A stretch of DNA of 64,000 nt from the NCBI RefSeq assembly GCF_000321225.1, contig NW_004451664.1, positions 297,514 to 361,513 of the forward strand, written 5' to 3'. The position numbers and the translations under genes are program-made. This document shows positions 10,580 to 21,210 of this stretch, piece by piece (the stretch's first letter is position 1; the number at the start of each line of letters is the position of its first letter). The notes beneath the pieces are model-generated. The model saw only the letters and a list, made by a program, of their open reading frames with translations. It was not told the origin of the DNA and made no database searches. The DNA comes from Odobenus rosmarus divergens. Lineage: Eukaryota; Chordata; Mammalia; Carnivora; Odobenidae.

Positions 10580-11062
10580 CATCTTCTGTGAGTGTAGTGG
10601 GTAGAATGCTATGTCCTAGAATGCTAGGTCCACATCTTAATCCTGGGATCCATGAATATTACCTTGTATGGAAAGAGATGCGATTAAATTAAGGATCTTG
10701 ACAGGAGGAGTTTTTCCTGGATTACCTGGATAGGCTCAAAAGCAGTCACGTGTATCCTTTCAAGAAAGAGGCAGAAGGAGTTTAGAGACAGGAAACACAG
10801 AGAAGGGCAGGAGGCAATGTGACCTGGAAGCAGAGATTAGAGTGACCTGGTTGCAAAATAGAATGCCTGGGGGCATCAGAACCTGAATGAAGCAGATAAC
10901 CCATTCTCCCCTAAAGCTTTCAGAGGGATCGTGGCCCTGCCAGCACCTCAAGTTTGGATTCATGTCCTCCAAATTGTGAAAGAATAAAACTCCACTGTTT
11001 TAAATTAACAATTTTATCATAATTTGTTACGGGAACTGCAAGGCAACAAATATAGTGAGTAA
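10580..11062 (+). mobile_element. MaLR/ERVL-type solo LTR
   Basis: Landmarks of a common mammalian MaLR-like LTR occur in order: CACATCTTAATCCTGGGATC, TGCGATTAAATTAAGGATCT, a GATTACCTGGATAGGCTC block, TTCTCCCCTAAAGC, CCTGCCAGCACCTCAAG, a poly(A)-signal-like AATAAAACTC and a terminus near AATTTGTTACGGGAACTGCA. No internal proviral region adjoins it. Confidence 0.65.
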
Positions 11063-11157
11063 GTAAAAGTTTGTCTTGAATCCAGGTCTCATTATTCTGT
11101 TAGTGTGTGTTTATAAATCTGTACACACACACATACACACTTACAATTATATCCATA

Positions 11158-11166
11158 CTGTGTGTC

Positions 11167-11202
<36 letters not shown>

Positions 11203-11213
11203 CATACTGTGAA
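11158..11213 (+). repeat. (TG)n/(TA)n microsatellite
   Basis: A TGTG tract of roughly 15 uninterrupted units passes into TATATATATA. A smaller CA-rich patch lies just upstream at 11120-11140. Confidence 0.95.
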
Positions 11214-12420
11214 AGTAGATTAACATCTCAGATCATTTCAATTTTTGGAATTAATATTGGCAAACCATGAAAAATAATAAAGCAAGGAAAGAGACTAGGG
11301 TTGGTAGGGGTTATATTTTTAAGCAGGGTGGTCACACAAGACCTTCTTGAGGAGGTGACAGAGTCCTGAGGAGTTTGTGTGGACTTCCAGTAGGTGGCAT
11401 CATGCCATGTTTCTCTGACGCCAGAGTACATTAGTTCCAATTCTGGCCCCGCACCAGCAGATTAATGGTCTCCAGTCTCTTGCACCCTTTGGGCTGAAAT
11501 TCTTGGTCCTACAAGAAAATCCTATTTTCTATATCTTTCAGAAATGGAGAAAATGCATTCAAATCTTTTAATGGCCAGCACAAGGTAAGTTCTACCAAAG
11601 GTTGATGATAATGAAGACATTGCATTTTTCAGCATCCAGACCTACTTGTATAATCACAACTACTCCTAAGAGGTGGCAAATTAAATATTATCAGCCATGG
11701 AATGATATAATGGGTGAAATTTCTCTCTACAGATCAGCAAATTCATTTAAGGATTGTGATAGAATATAAATTATGGTTGATAAGTTTTAATAGTGGGAGA
11801 AATAGGCAGGGTATGCTGGAGCCTATAGTGGGGCATGGAGAGAGCCCCAGAGACTCAGCATATGGGTGGTGTAGCATAAAGGCATTTAAATGAGTGGGTC
11901 ATGATTCCACAATAGGAAGAACAAAATCATTGAAAGAGAATAATCTCAAAACAGAAAACTTTGCCTATTTCACACAGCTCTGATCTGAATAAGTTCTCAG
12001 TTGTCATAACTAACACCAAGGTTTGTAAAAATAGCCCTTGTCTTTCTGGGGGCCCGTTGAATAAAGAACTTCTGGGTTTGCCTGGATTTTCAGCCATACT
12101 AGTAGCAATTGCCAGTATTACCAGTAAGATTGTCAACCATAAATGCTAAGAACCACAGATTGGAGAGTTAGGAGAACAACAGCATGATTCTGGGTTAGTC
12201 CAGCAGAGATCATTTCTATAAATTCAGTGTATACAGATATCAGTTATTTAGTGAGATGGAAGCCTGTACAGAGTTCTAGGATCTGATCCTTTGAATAATT
12301 ACATTTGGATATGACTTTTGCCTCATCCTTGCATCTATAATCTGGTCAGATAATCAGATCTACATTACTTAATTTATGTGCAAATTATCCCACATGGTTC
12401 TTGATCTTGCTAAGCGTGCC
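11214..12420. other. Single-copy DNA, nothing recognised
   Basis: No repeat family, RNA or exon recognised. Overlapping short open frames on both strands at 11.9-12.15 kb have no recognisable family features. Confidence 0.4.
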
Positions 12421-12422
12421 TA

Positions 12423-12423
<1 letters not shown>

Positions 12424-12455
<32 letters not shown>
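12424..12455 (+). repeat. (CA)n microsatellite
   Basis: Uninterrupted ACAC run of about 15 units. It lies 42 bp from one arm of the long-spaced inverted repeat. Confidence 0.97.
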
Positions 12456-12457
<2 letters not shown>

Positions 12458-12465
12458 CTGCTCAC

Positions 12466-12488
12466 CTCAACTGAAGCCTTCTGTTGAG
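12466..12488. repeat. Quasi-palindrome (11-bp arms, 1-nt loop)
   Basis: CTCAACTGAAG at 12466-12476 is nearly the reverse complement of CTTCTGTTGAG at 12478-12488, with one mismatch. It sits 8 bp from the inverted-repeat arm beginning at 12497. Confidence 0.85.
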
Positions 12489-12496
12489 ACCTTTAT

Positions 12497-12543
12497 AATT
12501 TGGAGTGAACAAGGCCTTATAATTATTTGGCAAAACAGCATCC
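12497..12543 (+). repeat. Arm A of a 47-bp inverted repeat
   Basis: This 47-base segment (containing AACAAGGCCTTATAATTATT) is the reverse complement of 14464-14510 with a single mismatch. Similarity stops abruptly on both sides, and I recognise no repeat family in it. Confidence 0.95.
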
Positions 12544-13054
12544 CTCCTCTGTGAAGCCGGTAGATACTCTGTTAAGTGCACCGCAGCTGGAAGTTGCTCT
12601 TGGCAAAGCTTATGTTTAGCTCTTCCTTTGTGTCACCTGTCACAACAACCGTGAAATGCTGTCTGGTTTATCCACCACCCAACTAAACCAAAGCTCTCAG
12701 AACTGTTGCCTAGATTCAGGATCATCACTTCTGTGCCAATGATTCTGATGAGCTTTAGCTCTGAAGTAGATCTGAAAATGCAGTTTCTCCAGGCCATTGT
12801 AGGAGTGCTCCAGAGAGCTTAGCCGAACATTTTTGCAGGGAAGAAAAACGGAAGAAACCTGAATTAATCTAAAAGCACCCCTTATGCTTCTGAAGCATGG
12901 TGATAAGATTTTTGTGATAAAAGTGCTGTAATCTTCTACGTTGGGGTCAATGAAGAAGTTGGAAAGACAGCTAATGTTCAGGCATATGAGCTGAAGGTTT
13001 ACCTTCTTGTTATCATTTACCATGTTCCATCACTTTTATGAAAAAACAAAACAA
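12544..13054. other. Single-copy DNA with a 108-codon open frame, no recognised gene
   Basis: The minus-strand open frame at 12697-13023 is the longest in the window, but it has no motif I recognise, and such a length is expected by chance in 64 kb of six-frame AT-rich DNA. Nothing else identified. Confidence 0.4.
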
Positions 13055-13271
13055 GAGGCTCCTGAGTGGCTCAGTCGGTAAGCGTCTGCCTTCAGCTCAG
13101 GTCACGATCCCGGGGTCCTGGGATCGAGTCCCGCATCAGGCTCCCTGCTCAGCGGGAAGCCTGCTTCTCCCTCTCCCACTCCCCTTGCTTGTGTTCCCTC
13201 TCTCGCTGTCTCTCTCTGTCAAATACATAAATAAAACCTTAAAAAAGAAAGAAAAAGAAAAACAAAAACAC
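13055..13271 (+). mobile_element. CAN-SINE (SINEC), full length
   Basis: Sense copy: variant head GAGGCTCCTGAGTGGCTCAG, then the usual GTAAGCGTCTGCCTTCAGCT, CT-rich centre and A-rich tail. The A-rich sequences on both sides (AAAACAAAACAAG, AAAAACAAAAACA) may be the target-site duplication. Confidence 0.93.
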
Positions 13272-13369
13272 TGTGTTTTGCTTTAAATGCCCATTGTAGT
13301 GGCAACATCTGTTCCCTTGATCATGGCTCTGTGTCAGAGTCTGTTTTCATGATTGTAGTTTTCTGTTTG

Positions 13370-13595
13370 TTATGGCATTATTTTAAGCACTCCACTTGTT
13401 AACTTTCTTAACTCCTCACAAAAGCCTTACAAGGTAGGTGTCTTTGAAATTAAATATTCCCCATTTTATAGATGAGGAAACTGAGGCATAGAGGCATTGA
13501 GTGACTTGCCCAAGGTGATATGGCTGGTTAGTGGTGAAGCTAGTATTTGAACATGAAACTTCTAATCACAACACTGTATTACCAGTCACACTGGT
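13370..13595 (-). repeat. MIR, near full length
   Basis: Antisense MIR core: CCATTTTATAGATGAGGAAA, CTGAGGCATAGAGGCATTGA and GTGACTTGCCCAAGGTGATA. One of the best preserved MIR copies in the window. Confidence 0.85.
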
Positions 13596-13784
13596 GAACA
13601 ATAGAAATATGGGTTTAATGCATTAATGAATTCTTATGCTGAGTGTCTTGGTTACTTTTAGGTCTGGCCCTTATCCAACATTTTTATTAAAACTGATTAT
13701 ATAGGAATGGACATTAAGTACTGTGATAAAAAATAAGCTATTAGGAAATTCAAAGTTGGAAAATAAAATAATAATGCTGTATTT

Positions 13785-13895
13785 ACATATAATGAGGATG
13801 GTATCACATACTATACTGGATTTTTGTGAGAGTACATAACATTACAATGTTTAACCAAGTGTCTGTCATGTAATAGATGTTCAATAAATATTTCT
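13785..13895 (+). repeat. MIR 3' part, interrupted by a SINE
   Basis: TTTTGTGAGAGTACATAACA, GTGTCTGTCATGTAATAGAT and GTTCAATAAATATTTCT resemble the sense 3' half of MIR. A CAN-SINE inserted at its end, so the last bases are duplicated after 14093. Confidence 0.6.
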
Positions 13896-14092
13896 CTCTT
13901 TTTTTAAAGATTTTATTTATTTTTTGACAGAGAGAGACACAGCGGGAGAGGGAACACAAGCAGGGGGAGTGGGAGAGGGAGAAGCAGGCTTCCCACGGAG
14001 CAGAGAGCCAGATGCGGGGCTCGATCCCAGGACCCTGGGGTCATGACCTGAGCTGAAGGCAGACGCTTAACGACTGAGCCACCCAGGCGCCC
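13896..14092 (-). mobile_element. CAN-SINE (SINEC), full length, 14-bp target-site duplication
   Basis: Antisense SINEC inserted into the 3' end of a MIR. CAATAAATATTTCT is at 13882-13895 and 14093-14106. The head complement GAGCCACCCAGGCGCCC closes the element. Confidence 0.97.
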
Positions 14093-14106
14093 CAATAAAT
14101 ATTTCT

Positions 14107-14430
14107 TTGTTCTCTCTTTCCATAAAAAAGATCCAAGGGATTATAAACTATACAAAATAGCAATATATGATTAACTTGGGAAATTAGTGTGTTTTATTAG
14201 TATTTTCTTATAAGTAGATATTTATCTTATCCTTAACTCAACTGAATTCTGAAGAATATGGGTTTGTGCTTAATCATCAATGTGTCTATACTTTCAGGTG
14301 AACTTGAATGTTCTGCCACACAGTGTTGCCAAAAGCTCAAAAGCTCAGCTGTAAATAAAAATATTTAGGGGGATTGCCTATAAGAAAAATTCCATAGTTA
14401 TTCTAAATAAGTTTATCTCATACCTAATCA
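14107..14430. other. Single-copy DNA, nothing recognised
   Basis: No repeat family or gene recognised. The 8-bp unit AAAAGCTC is tandemly doubled near 14330. Confidence 0.4.
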
Positions 14431-14431
14431 G

Positions 14432-14463
14432 AGATTTGCACTCTTCAACCAGATTTGCACTCT
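14432..14463 (+). repeat. Direct repeat of AGATTTGCACTCT
   Basis: The 13-mer is at 14432-14444 and 14451-14463, and its ATTTGCACTC core returns at 14519-14528. The second copy directly abuts the 47-bp inverted-repeat arm. Confidence 0.95.
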
Positions 14464-14510
14464 GGATGCTATTTTGCCAAATAATTATAAGGCCTTGTTC
14501 ACTCCAAATT
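14464..14510 (-). repeat. Arm B of a 47-bp inverted repeat
   Basis: Reverse complement of 12497-12543 with one mismatch (A at 14471 against the expected G). The arms are about 1.92 kb apart, with a MIR, two SINEs and another MIR between them. Confidence 0.95.
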
Positions 14511-14517
14511 TCACTTC

Positions 14518-14560
14518 AATTTGCACTCAACAAGAGTGCAAATTCCAAGTGCAAATTCCA
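14518..14560. repeat. Hairpin plus 13-bp tandem duplication
   Basis: AATTTGCACTC (14518-14528) and GAGTGCAAATT (14534-14544) form a perfect inverted repeat with a 5-base loop. Overlapping it, AGTGCAAATTCCA is exactly duplicated in tandem (14535-14547, 14548-14560). Confidence 0.95.
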
Positions 14561-14639
14561 AGGACACTTGGATGTGTCCTTATGGAATTAAAGTATTTTT
14601 TTTCTTTAGCTTATGTTTCAGGATGATACAAATAATAGC

Positions 14640-15190
14640 ACAGTAAAAATCATTTTTTAAAAATTAACTTGAGTTATGATTTACAGAAAATATACACATT
14701 CTAATTATACTGTTTGATGAGTTTTGACACGTGTATAAACTTGTGTAACTAATATTGCAGTCAAGGGAACATGTACATTGCCCCCAAATGCTCTCCATGC
14801 CTCTTTGCAGTCATGTTCCTCTGGGCCCAGCCCCAAACTGCTGCCTGATATGACAGGTGAGTTTTGCCTTTTCTGTAATTTTATGTAAATAGGACCATAT
14901 ATATGCATCTTTTTTGTGTCCCTGCTATTTTTTTTTATTTCACTTAGCAAAATATTTCTGAAATCCGTCCATATTATTGGATGTATCAATGGTTGTTTCT
15001 TTTACTGCTAGGTAGTAGTCCATCCCACGTATATGCCACAGTTAGTTTATCCATGCACTAGTTGATGGACCTTTGGGTTGTTTGTAGTTTCTGACTATTA
15101 TGAATGACACCGCCTAGAACATTTGTGTAGAAATCTTTCTGCGAGCATATGTTTATAATTCCTTGAATAAAGACCTAGGAATGAAATTGC
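14640..15190 (-). mobile_element. L1M (old L1) or HAL1-like 3'-end fragment
   Basis: On the plus strand it reads as antisense old L1: TTTGATGAGTTTTGACACGT, GTAATTTTATGTAAATAGGA, TTTCACTTAGCAAAATATTT, CCATATTATTGGATGTATCA, ATGGACCTTTGGGTTGTTTG and AATAAAGACCTAGGAATGAA. There is no intact frame. L1M and HAL1 3' regions are hard to separate by eye. Confidence 0.75.
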
Positions 15191-15603
15191 TGACTTTGCA
15201 TTCTAACTCAAGCAATGCAACTATAAAAAGACATTTATTAGAAACAGAAGAGACTGTGTGGAATACTGTAGTTTGTGTAAAAAGAGGGGGCAAATATGAA
15301 TATGTATATCTCTTTGTCTGCAGTTCAAAAGGAACAATGAAATGATAAATCAAATAGTAATAAAACTGATCATGAATGTAGAGGCAGAAAGTAGCAAGCT
15401 AGAGTTCTCTGTACTTTGTTTGTACTTGCTTTGGGTATGGAACCACTTAATGTTTTATGGAGTTAAAATCAAATCAATCAAATCAGAACCAAAAAATTTC
15501 CCCCAAATCAAAAATCCATTGTAGCAAATGAACCTAACTGTATAGCAAGTTGCTAAAATAACTATATAGAATAATTATTTCAAGTTACTTTAAAGCAGTA
15601 TTT
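15191..15603. other. Unassigned sequence next to an old L1
   Basis: No family recognised with confidence. Short open frames on both strands at 15.15-15.5 kb are not gene-like. Confidence 0.35.
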
Positions 15604-15792
15604 ATTTATTTATTTTAAAGATTTTATTTATTTATTTGACAGCAAGAGCAGGAACACAAGCAGGAGGAGTGGGAGAGGGAGAAGCAGGCTTCCCACCGAG
15701 CAGGGAGCCGGATATGGGGCTCGATCCCAGGACCCCGGGATCATGACCTGAGCCGAAGGCAGACGCTTAACGACTGAGCCACCCAGGCACCC
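15604..15792 (-). mobile_element. CAN-SINE (SINEC), full length
   Basis: Antisense SINEC with (TTTA)n tail and head complement GAGCCACCCAGGCACCCC. The target-site duplication CTTTAAAGCAGTATTT (15588-15603) recurs as CTTTAAAACAGTATTT (15793-15808), one mismatch. Confidence 0.96.
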
Positions 15793-16139
15793 CTTTAAAA
15801 CAGTATTTTAACTGTACAAACCTAAGACAAAAGAAAAGAAAAACCACAAGAAGTCTTAAATTGCAGTCAGAGGGCTTATGGTTAGTGGTAGTGTTGATAC
15901 TGTTATTTTGGAAAAAATACGTATCATGATAAAACAAATAATTATTGTGATATTTTCAGGAATCATAGTTTTCAGGATAAGAGAAACAAGATCAATTATA
16001 AAATACAGTTTTTAAGTAAAATATAATTCTTGATACATATTGAAAATATTAGAATGAACTCAAGATTTCTTTTTGTCTTTATCAAAAGTACCTAATTCTT
16101 ATTTCTGTACTTTGAAAGACCTATAATTAGTAACAAAAT

Positions 16140-16619
16140 CATGGCAATAAACATCTCTAATGCAGAGATTATGATCCCTTAATATGATTTTCCATGAAAG
16201 GAAACCAAGATTCCTGGAAAAATGGCTGATTCCAAATCAGGAACAGAAAGTACACAAAATAAGCCGCTTGATAGTGAGGAAGCTATCAAAAACTATTGGG
16301 ATAATGCAAACTATTTGAGATAATACAAAACAAAGGACACACAGCCAACTTGAAAGGACTCTCACTGGGCAAAGATGGGTAATTTCATCACCAAGACAAA
16401 AAATACCTGTAAAGGATTGATCAAATCAAATATATAAAAGTGTATGAATTCATAATAATCCTCAAAAACAAAATAAAATCTAACTGGTCGAGTTTAGTGT
16501 TTGCTGAAATAGGAGTTATAGAGTAAACATGATAAATAAAGGGAAAATTTCAAGAATTTGCACTACCTTTCCCTTGGGCTGTTTTTCAGTGTAAATAATA
16601 GTTAAGAAGAGAATGGTTT
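16140..16619 (+). mobile_element. Probable L1M 3' UTR, upstream part
   Basis: A-rich sense-strand sequence in the style of old L1 3' UTRs. It appears continuous with the clearer L1M 3' UTR at 17283-17935, from which it is separated by a younger L1 insertion. The left boundary is not defined. Confidence 0.4.
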
Positions 16620-17282
16620 TTTTTAATTTTATTTTTTTATTATGTTATGTTAGTCACCATGCAGTACATTATTAGTTTTTGATATCATTGCGTATAACAC
16701 CCAGTGCTCCATGCAATCAATATGTGCCCTCCTTAATACCCATCACCGGGTTAACCCACCCCCTACCCCCCACCCCTCTAGAACTCTCAGTTTGTTTCTA
16801 AGAGACCATAGTCTCTCATGGTTCATCTCCCCCTCTGATTCCCCCCCTTTCATTTTTCCCTTCCTTCTCCTAATGTCTTCCGTGCTATTCCTTATGTTCC
16901 ACAAATAAGTGAAACTATATGATAATTGACTTTCTCTCCTTGACTTATTTCACTTGGCTTAATCAATTCCAGTCCCATTCATGTTGATGCAAAAGTTGGC
17001 TATTCATCTTTTCTGATGGCTGAGTAATATTCCATTGTATATACAGACCACATCTTTATCCATTCGTCTGTTGAAGGACATCTTAGCTCTTTCCACAGTT
17101 TGGCTATTGCGGACATTGCTGCTATGAACATTGGGGTGCATATGGCCCTTCTTTTCACTACATCTGTGTCTTTGGGGTAAATACCCAGTAGTGCAATTGC
17201 TGGGTCATAAGGTAGCTCTATTTTTAATTTTTTGAGGAACCTCCACACTGTTTTCCAAAGTGGCTGTACCAACTTGCATTAA
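16620..17282 (-). mobile_element. Carnivore-lineage L1, 5'-truncated, inserted in an older L1
   Basis: Antisense L1 3' end: TTTTTTTTAATTTTATTTTT, TTATGTTATGTTAGTCACCA, CGTATAACACCCAGTGCTCC, then the antisense ORF2 tail to GAACCTCCACACTGTTTTCC. The older L1M 3' UTR continues on both sides. The target-site duplication is poor, at most a short AAGAA. Confidence 0.9.
17000..17272 (-). pseudogene. L1 ORF2 C-terminal remnant
   Basis: The open frame keeps the conserved end of L1 ORF2 protein: LPYDPAIALLGIYPK near residues 19-33, ICTPMFIAAMSAIAKLW in the middle and MEYYSAIRKDE at the end. The endonuclease and reverse-transcriptase domains are absent because the element is 5'-truncated. Not functional. 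Confidence 0.85.
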
Positions 17283-17935
17283 GAATTGCAGCTAAAGTAA
17301 AAAAATAAAGGACTCAAAATGGAGCACTCAGACAACAGAAACATCCCGATGTGATGCAATATATGCATGACACAGCACAATCTTTGAAAAAGTTTTTGCC
17401 AAAATGTTCAGCCTGAAACTAATCAAGATTTTAAATATAATGAATAGTTTACAAGCAACATAGGGACTAATGAAACACGTTAAACAATACCGTGAGGACA
17501 TAATTGGCCAAATTCAGAACTGTGGGAATTACTATGGGACAAATGAACCAGTTTTTTCAACAAATAAGCATTAATTCAAATGGTCTGTTATAGGCTTAAG
17601 AGGCATATGAACAGAATGTGTGGACTTTGGATTCTGATCTGAACAAACTAAGTATTAAGAGACATTTTTGAGAAATTGGAGAAAATGGAGTATGTGCATT
17701 AGATTACATTAGGAAATTACTATAATTTGGGGGGGTTGAAAATGGCTTTGACGAAAAAAGATTTTATCTGTTAGAGATAAAACAAATAGATGAAGAAAAT
17801 AAGGCTAAGTGTTAACAATTGTTAAATCCAGGTGATGAGTATTTGGAATATACTGTGTTTAATACACTGTACTTCCTATTTTTCTATATTTTTTAAATTT
17901 GCCATAATAAAGTCTAAAAATAAATAGAAAATAGT
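17283..17935 (+). mobile_element. L1M (L1MA/MB-type) 3' UTR, downstream part
   Basis: Sense motifs of an old L1 3' UTR: AATGTGTGGACTTTGGATTC, TGATCTGAACAAACTAAGTA, GAGACATTTTTGAGAAATTG, TTATCTGTTAGAGATAAAAC, and the end AATTTGCCATAATAAAGTCT followed by an A-rich tail. Confidence 0.75.
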
Positions 17936-18021
17936 TCTATATATCTATATTTGTATTTATTGAACAATTATAGATTAAAGTTACAGCACCACCATTGGAA
18001 GGATTTAAACCAGTAAGGATT

Positions 18022-18194
18022 TTTTTTTTAAGATTTTATTTATTTATTTGAGAAAGAGAGAGAGAGAGCACATGAGGGAGAAGCAGACTCCCTGCGGAGC
18101 CAGAAGCCCAACGCAGAACTCGATCCCAGGACCCTGGGATCATGACCTGAGCCGAAGGCAGTCTCCTAACCCTCTGAGCCACCCAGGCGCTCCC
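18022..18194 (-). mobile_element. CAN-SINE (SINEC), 15-bp target-site duplication
   Basis: Antisense SINEC. The perfect duplication AAACCAGTAAGGATT is at 18007-18021 and 18195-18209. Open frames on both strands here run through the SINE. Confidence 0.97.
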
Positions 18195-18209
18195 AAACCA
18201 GTAAGGATT

Positions 18210-20710
18210 AATGAAACAATAATATTCAATGTTGGTAAGTATGTTGCAGATGGACATTCTCTCATGCTGCTGGTAAAATCTAAATTTAATTGTAGACAAG
18301 CAAAATTTCTATAAAGCAATTGGAAAATACAAGTAAAAAAATTTCATACTTTCTCTCTGTGTGAGTAAGTGCTAATACATGCTTTTATTAGTTATTCATT
18401 TTGTTGGTTCCATACAGTCACATTGTAGGATTAGAGTAACACTTCATTGAATCAAATTCCATCAATGTAAAATCTGCAATGTTTCAAATACGCCAGACTC
18501 AGATGCACTATTCCTCTGCCTATATAGATTTAATAAATTAAACTATGGTCAAATAAGATGAAAAGACTTACTTAATTTTAAAGGCAAATAAGCTTAAGTA
18601 GGCTGTTTCCTTTTTTTTAAGTTAAAATGTTAACATCAAATGATTCTTTCCTATTTATGAACCTAGCATTTAACACTATAATATTTTAATTCATTCTTTT
18701 TTTGTTGGAATAAATGTATTTGAAACTAGGGAATTTTATTTTTCATTTTATTTGTATCTTTTCAAACACTCACAATGCACAGTTAGAAACAATTTAATTT
18801 TTTGAGGAAAATGTGCCTGTTTTAAGGAATTTGGGTAGGAGGGTATTGTTTGTTACATATATCCAATAGTCTATATTTTCTACCTGGCATTCTGGTACTC
18901 AGATCAATTATTCTTGTATTAGGATTTTATTTAAAAATGAGGCAGAAGAGAAAGCCATATTGCATTTATTTCTCAAATTGCAATAAGAAATGATGGCTTT
19001 GCACAGTGACATTGTTAGGAGAATTCTCCCCATCCTCAACCTACAGTAACATAAGCATGTATCTTTATTTGTTTCGCATTGTGATTTGAATTCTGTGTCA
19101 TTGCTATATTCAAAGTCTTTTTATTATACTTGGATTTTGGGTCTTTCTCCTCTCTCTATTCCGTTTTCTCTTCTTCTCTTCCTTCTTTGGCTTACATTTT
19201 CCTCAGTGGTAGCAGGAAATGGTTTACAAGGGAGAGAGGTTATTCTGTTCATTAAGTAACCTCAAAAACATAGAGAGGAAAAGTTTTCTTTATGTTTCAG
19301 ACAAGAAAATTTCATTCTGCCTTGGGTAAATAAAAACCAAAGCCCATAACCTTACATGTGTTTTAAATTTAAAGCTTTGAATAATTTTCTAACTAAAAGA
19401 CTCATTTCCCTAATTTGTAAGGGCCATGGAATTGTATGAAAATAAGTGTTTGTAATAAAAAAAAAGAGTGTTTGTAGGACCCACAATAGCTTTAACAAAC
19501 ATTTCCACATTCAAGAGTTGAAAGGTTCTCATGGATTGAGTGTGTTATGCTCATACTTGCTATTTTAAAAAAGTATTATGAAAAGATAACACAATATGCA
19601 CTCTAGAGATAGCTTTTGTGTAAAAAGAAAACAGTTTCTTTTTCTTAAGGCCTAGAAATAACAGTAAAGGTAAGCAATAAACATTATGCTCCAGCTGAGG
19701 CCTCAATAATGAAATGAAAATAAGCAGGTCATCATTATAGTGGCATCCCACTAGAAATGTTACCATATTTTTTGAGAGACTCAACAAAGACTACAGGTTT
19801 GCATGTGTAATTCACCTCCCTCTTGCAGGCACTGTGAACTTCCTAGGACTTTCTGCATGCATGTTTTTCCTACATTTTTCCTTCAATATCCTTTTTGGAA
19901 ACCAAGCCTGAAAGAAGTAAATTTCAGAGATTGTGTGAAAGTGGCAAGAGCCAGGAGGAAATTAAGCCCATTCTGAAATCCCAGCCACAGGATGGTGAGG
20001 TGAGTCTCATAAATCCATAGGTCAGGCTGGTGATCTCTTGCCTTTGGGCTTTCAGACAGATTTAGAAACATGAGAACCCTGAGGAATGCTGATCTAGGGT
20101 CTCTCTCCCAACTCCAAATTTTATAAAAGAAAAAAAGTGACAAACTAAATGCTATCTCCAGTGTTTGCAAAGAAGCTAAGTTACCTAATTTACCTAAGTT
20201 TGACTTTGTGACTCTTCACTTCTGCATGAAGATCCCCTCACACCTCCTTAAGGAGACTCTTCTCCATCCTCATGCCCCACAGCCCCTGACTTCTTGTTCT
20301 GCCAACCCCCTCACTCACTGCCTGAATTTTTCCTTTTGCTAACAGCACATTCCAGTCTTCCCAAAATTTTTCCAAGGCGACAGCAGACATAAAAATAATT
20401 CAATTAAACACAAATCATGTTTCTTTTTTTTCCTTTTTGGATAGGGTTATTACACTTAAGAATAGGAAAATACTTTAGATAATTATGTTTATATGCTTAG
20501 ATAATAGGTTTAGATGTTTTGGTAGATAAGTTAGAGAAATATAAACAAAATGATAGTTGAACTTGGAATTTGTTGAACAGTGTACCAGAAAGATTGTTGA
20601 TTAACAGATTTATATAAAACTAGGGAAGTCTTTCCTAACATCTCTAAAAGCCTGTACTCATTTAGTCCTAGTTGAAATTTTTATTACTAATTTGAATAAA
20701 GATAGAATAC
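18210..20710. other. 2.5 kb of repeat-poor single-copy DNA
   Basis: No transposon, RNA gene or exon recognised. It is AT-rich with a pyrimidine-rich patch at about 19143-19190 and an A-run near 19457. One of the longer repeat-poor stretches of the window. Confidence 0.4.
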
Positions 20711-20711
20711 T

Positions 20712-20880
20712 TCTTACATAATATATTAAGCACCTGCTATGTGTTGGCCTTGTTCTAAGCACTTGTCATCTATTAACTAATCCTTGTTCAACCCTGAGAG
20801 GTAGATATTATTAATAGACATTATTATTTCATCCATTTATAGATAAATTCTACCATTTGTAAGTGCTTTTAACCACAATT
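20712..20880 (-). repeat. MIR fragment
   Basis: Antisense MIR pattern: TTAAGCACCTGCTATGTGTT, TTGTTCTAAGCACTTGTCAT, CAACCCTGAGAGGTAGATAT and a diverged CATCCATTTATAGATAAA. Confidence 0.7.
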
Positions 20881-20908
20881 AGAGCAAACTTTAGAAATCA
20901 TGATTGTC

Positions 20909-21209
20909 GGGTGCCTGGGTGGCTCAGTCGGTTAAGCCTCTGACTTTTGGTTTTGGCTCAGGTCATGATTTCAGGATTGTGAGATCAATCCCCACATCGG
21001 GCTCTGGGCTGAACGTGGAGCCTACTTAAGATTCTCTCTCCCGTCCTCATGCACTCTCTCTCTCTCTAAAAAAAAAAAAAGAAGGAAAGAAAGAGAAGGA
21101 AGGAAGGAAGGAAGAAGAAGAAAGAAAGAAAGAAAGAAGAAAGAAAGAAAGAAAGGAAGAAAGGAAGAAAGAAAGAATTCTAGAAAGAAAGAGAAAGAAA
21201 GAAGAAAAA
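20909..21209 (+). mobile_element. CAN-SINE (older SINEC type) with expanded tail
   Basis: Sense head GGGTGCCTGGGTGGCTCAGT with a variant body (ACTTTTGGTTTTGGCTCAGG, GCTGAACGTGGAGCCTACTT). AGAAATCATGATTGTC (20893-20908) recurs as AGAAGTCATGATTGTC (21210-21225), so the whole purine tail lies inside the insertion. Confidence 0.95.
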
Positions 21210-21210
21210 A
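21068..21210 (+). repeat. (GAAA)n/(GGAA)n purine microsatellite
   Basis: About 140 bases of nearly pure A/G on the plus strand, grown from the SINE's A-rich tail. Confidence 0.95.

Noticed and set aside
12697..13023. 108-codon open frame on the minus strand as a small gene
   Set aside because: It is the longest frame in the window but has no recognisable domain, signal or splice context, and this length is expected by chance in 64 kb of six frames.
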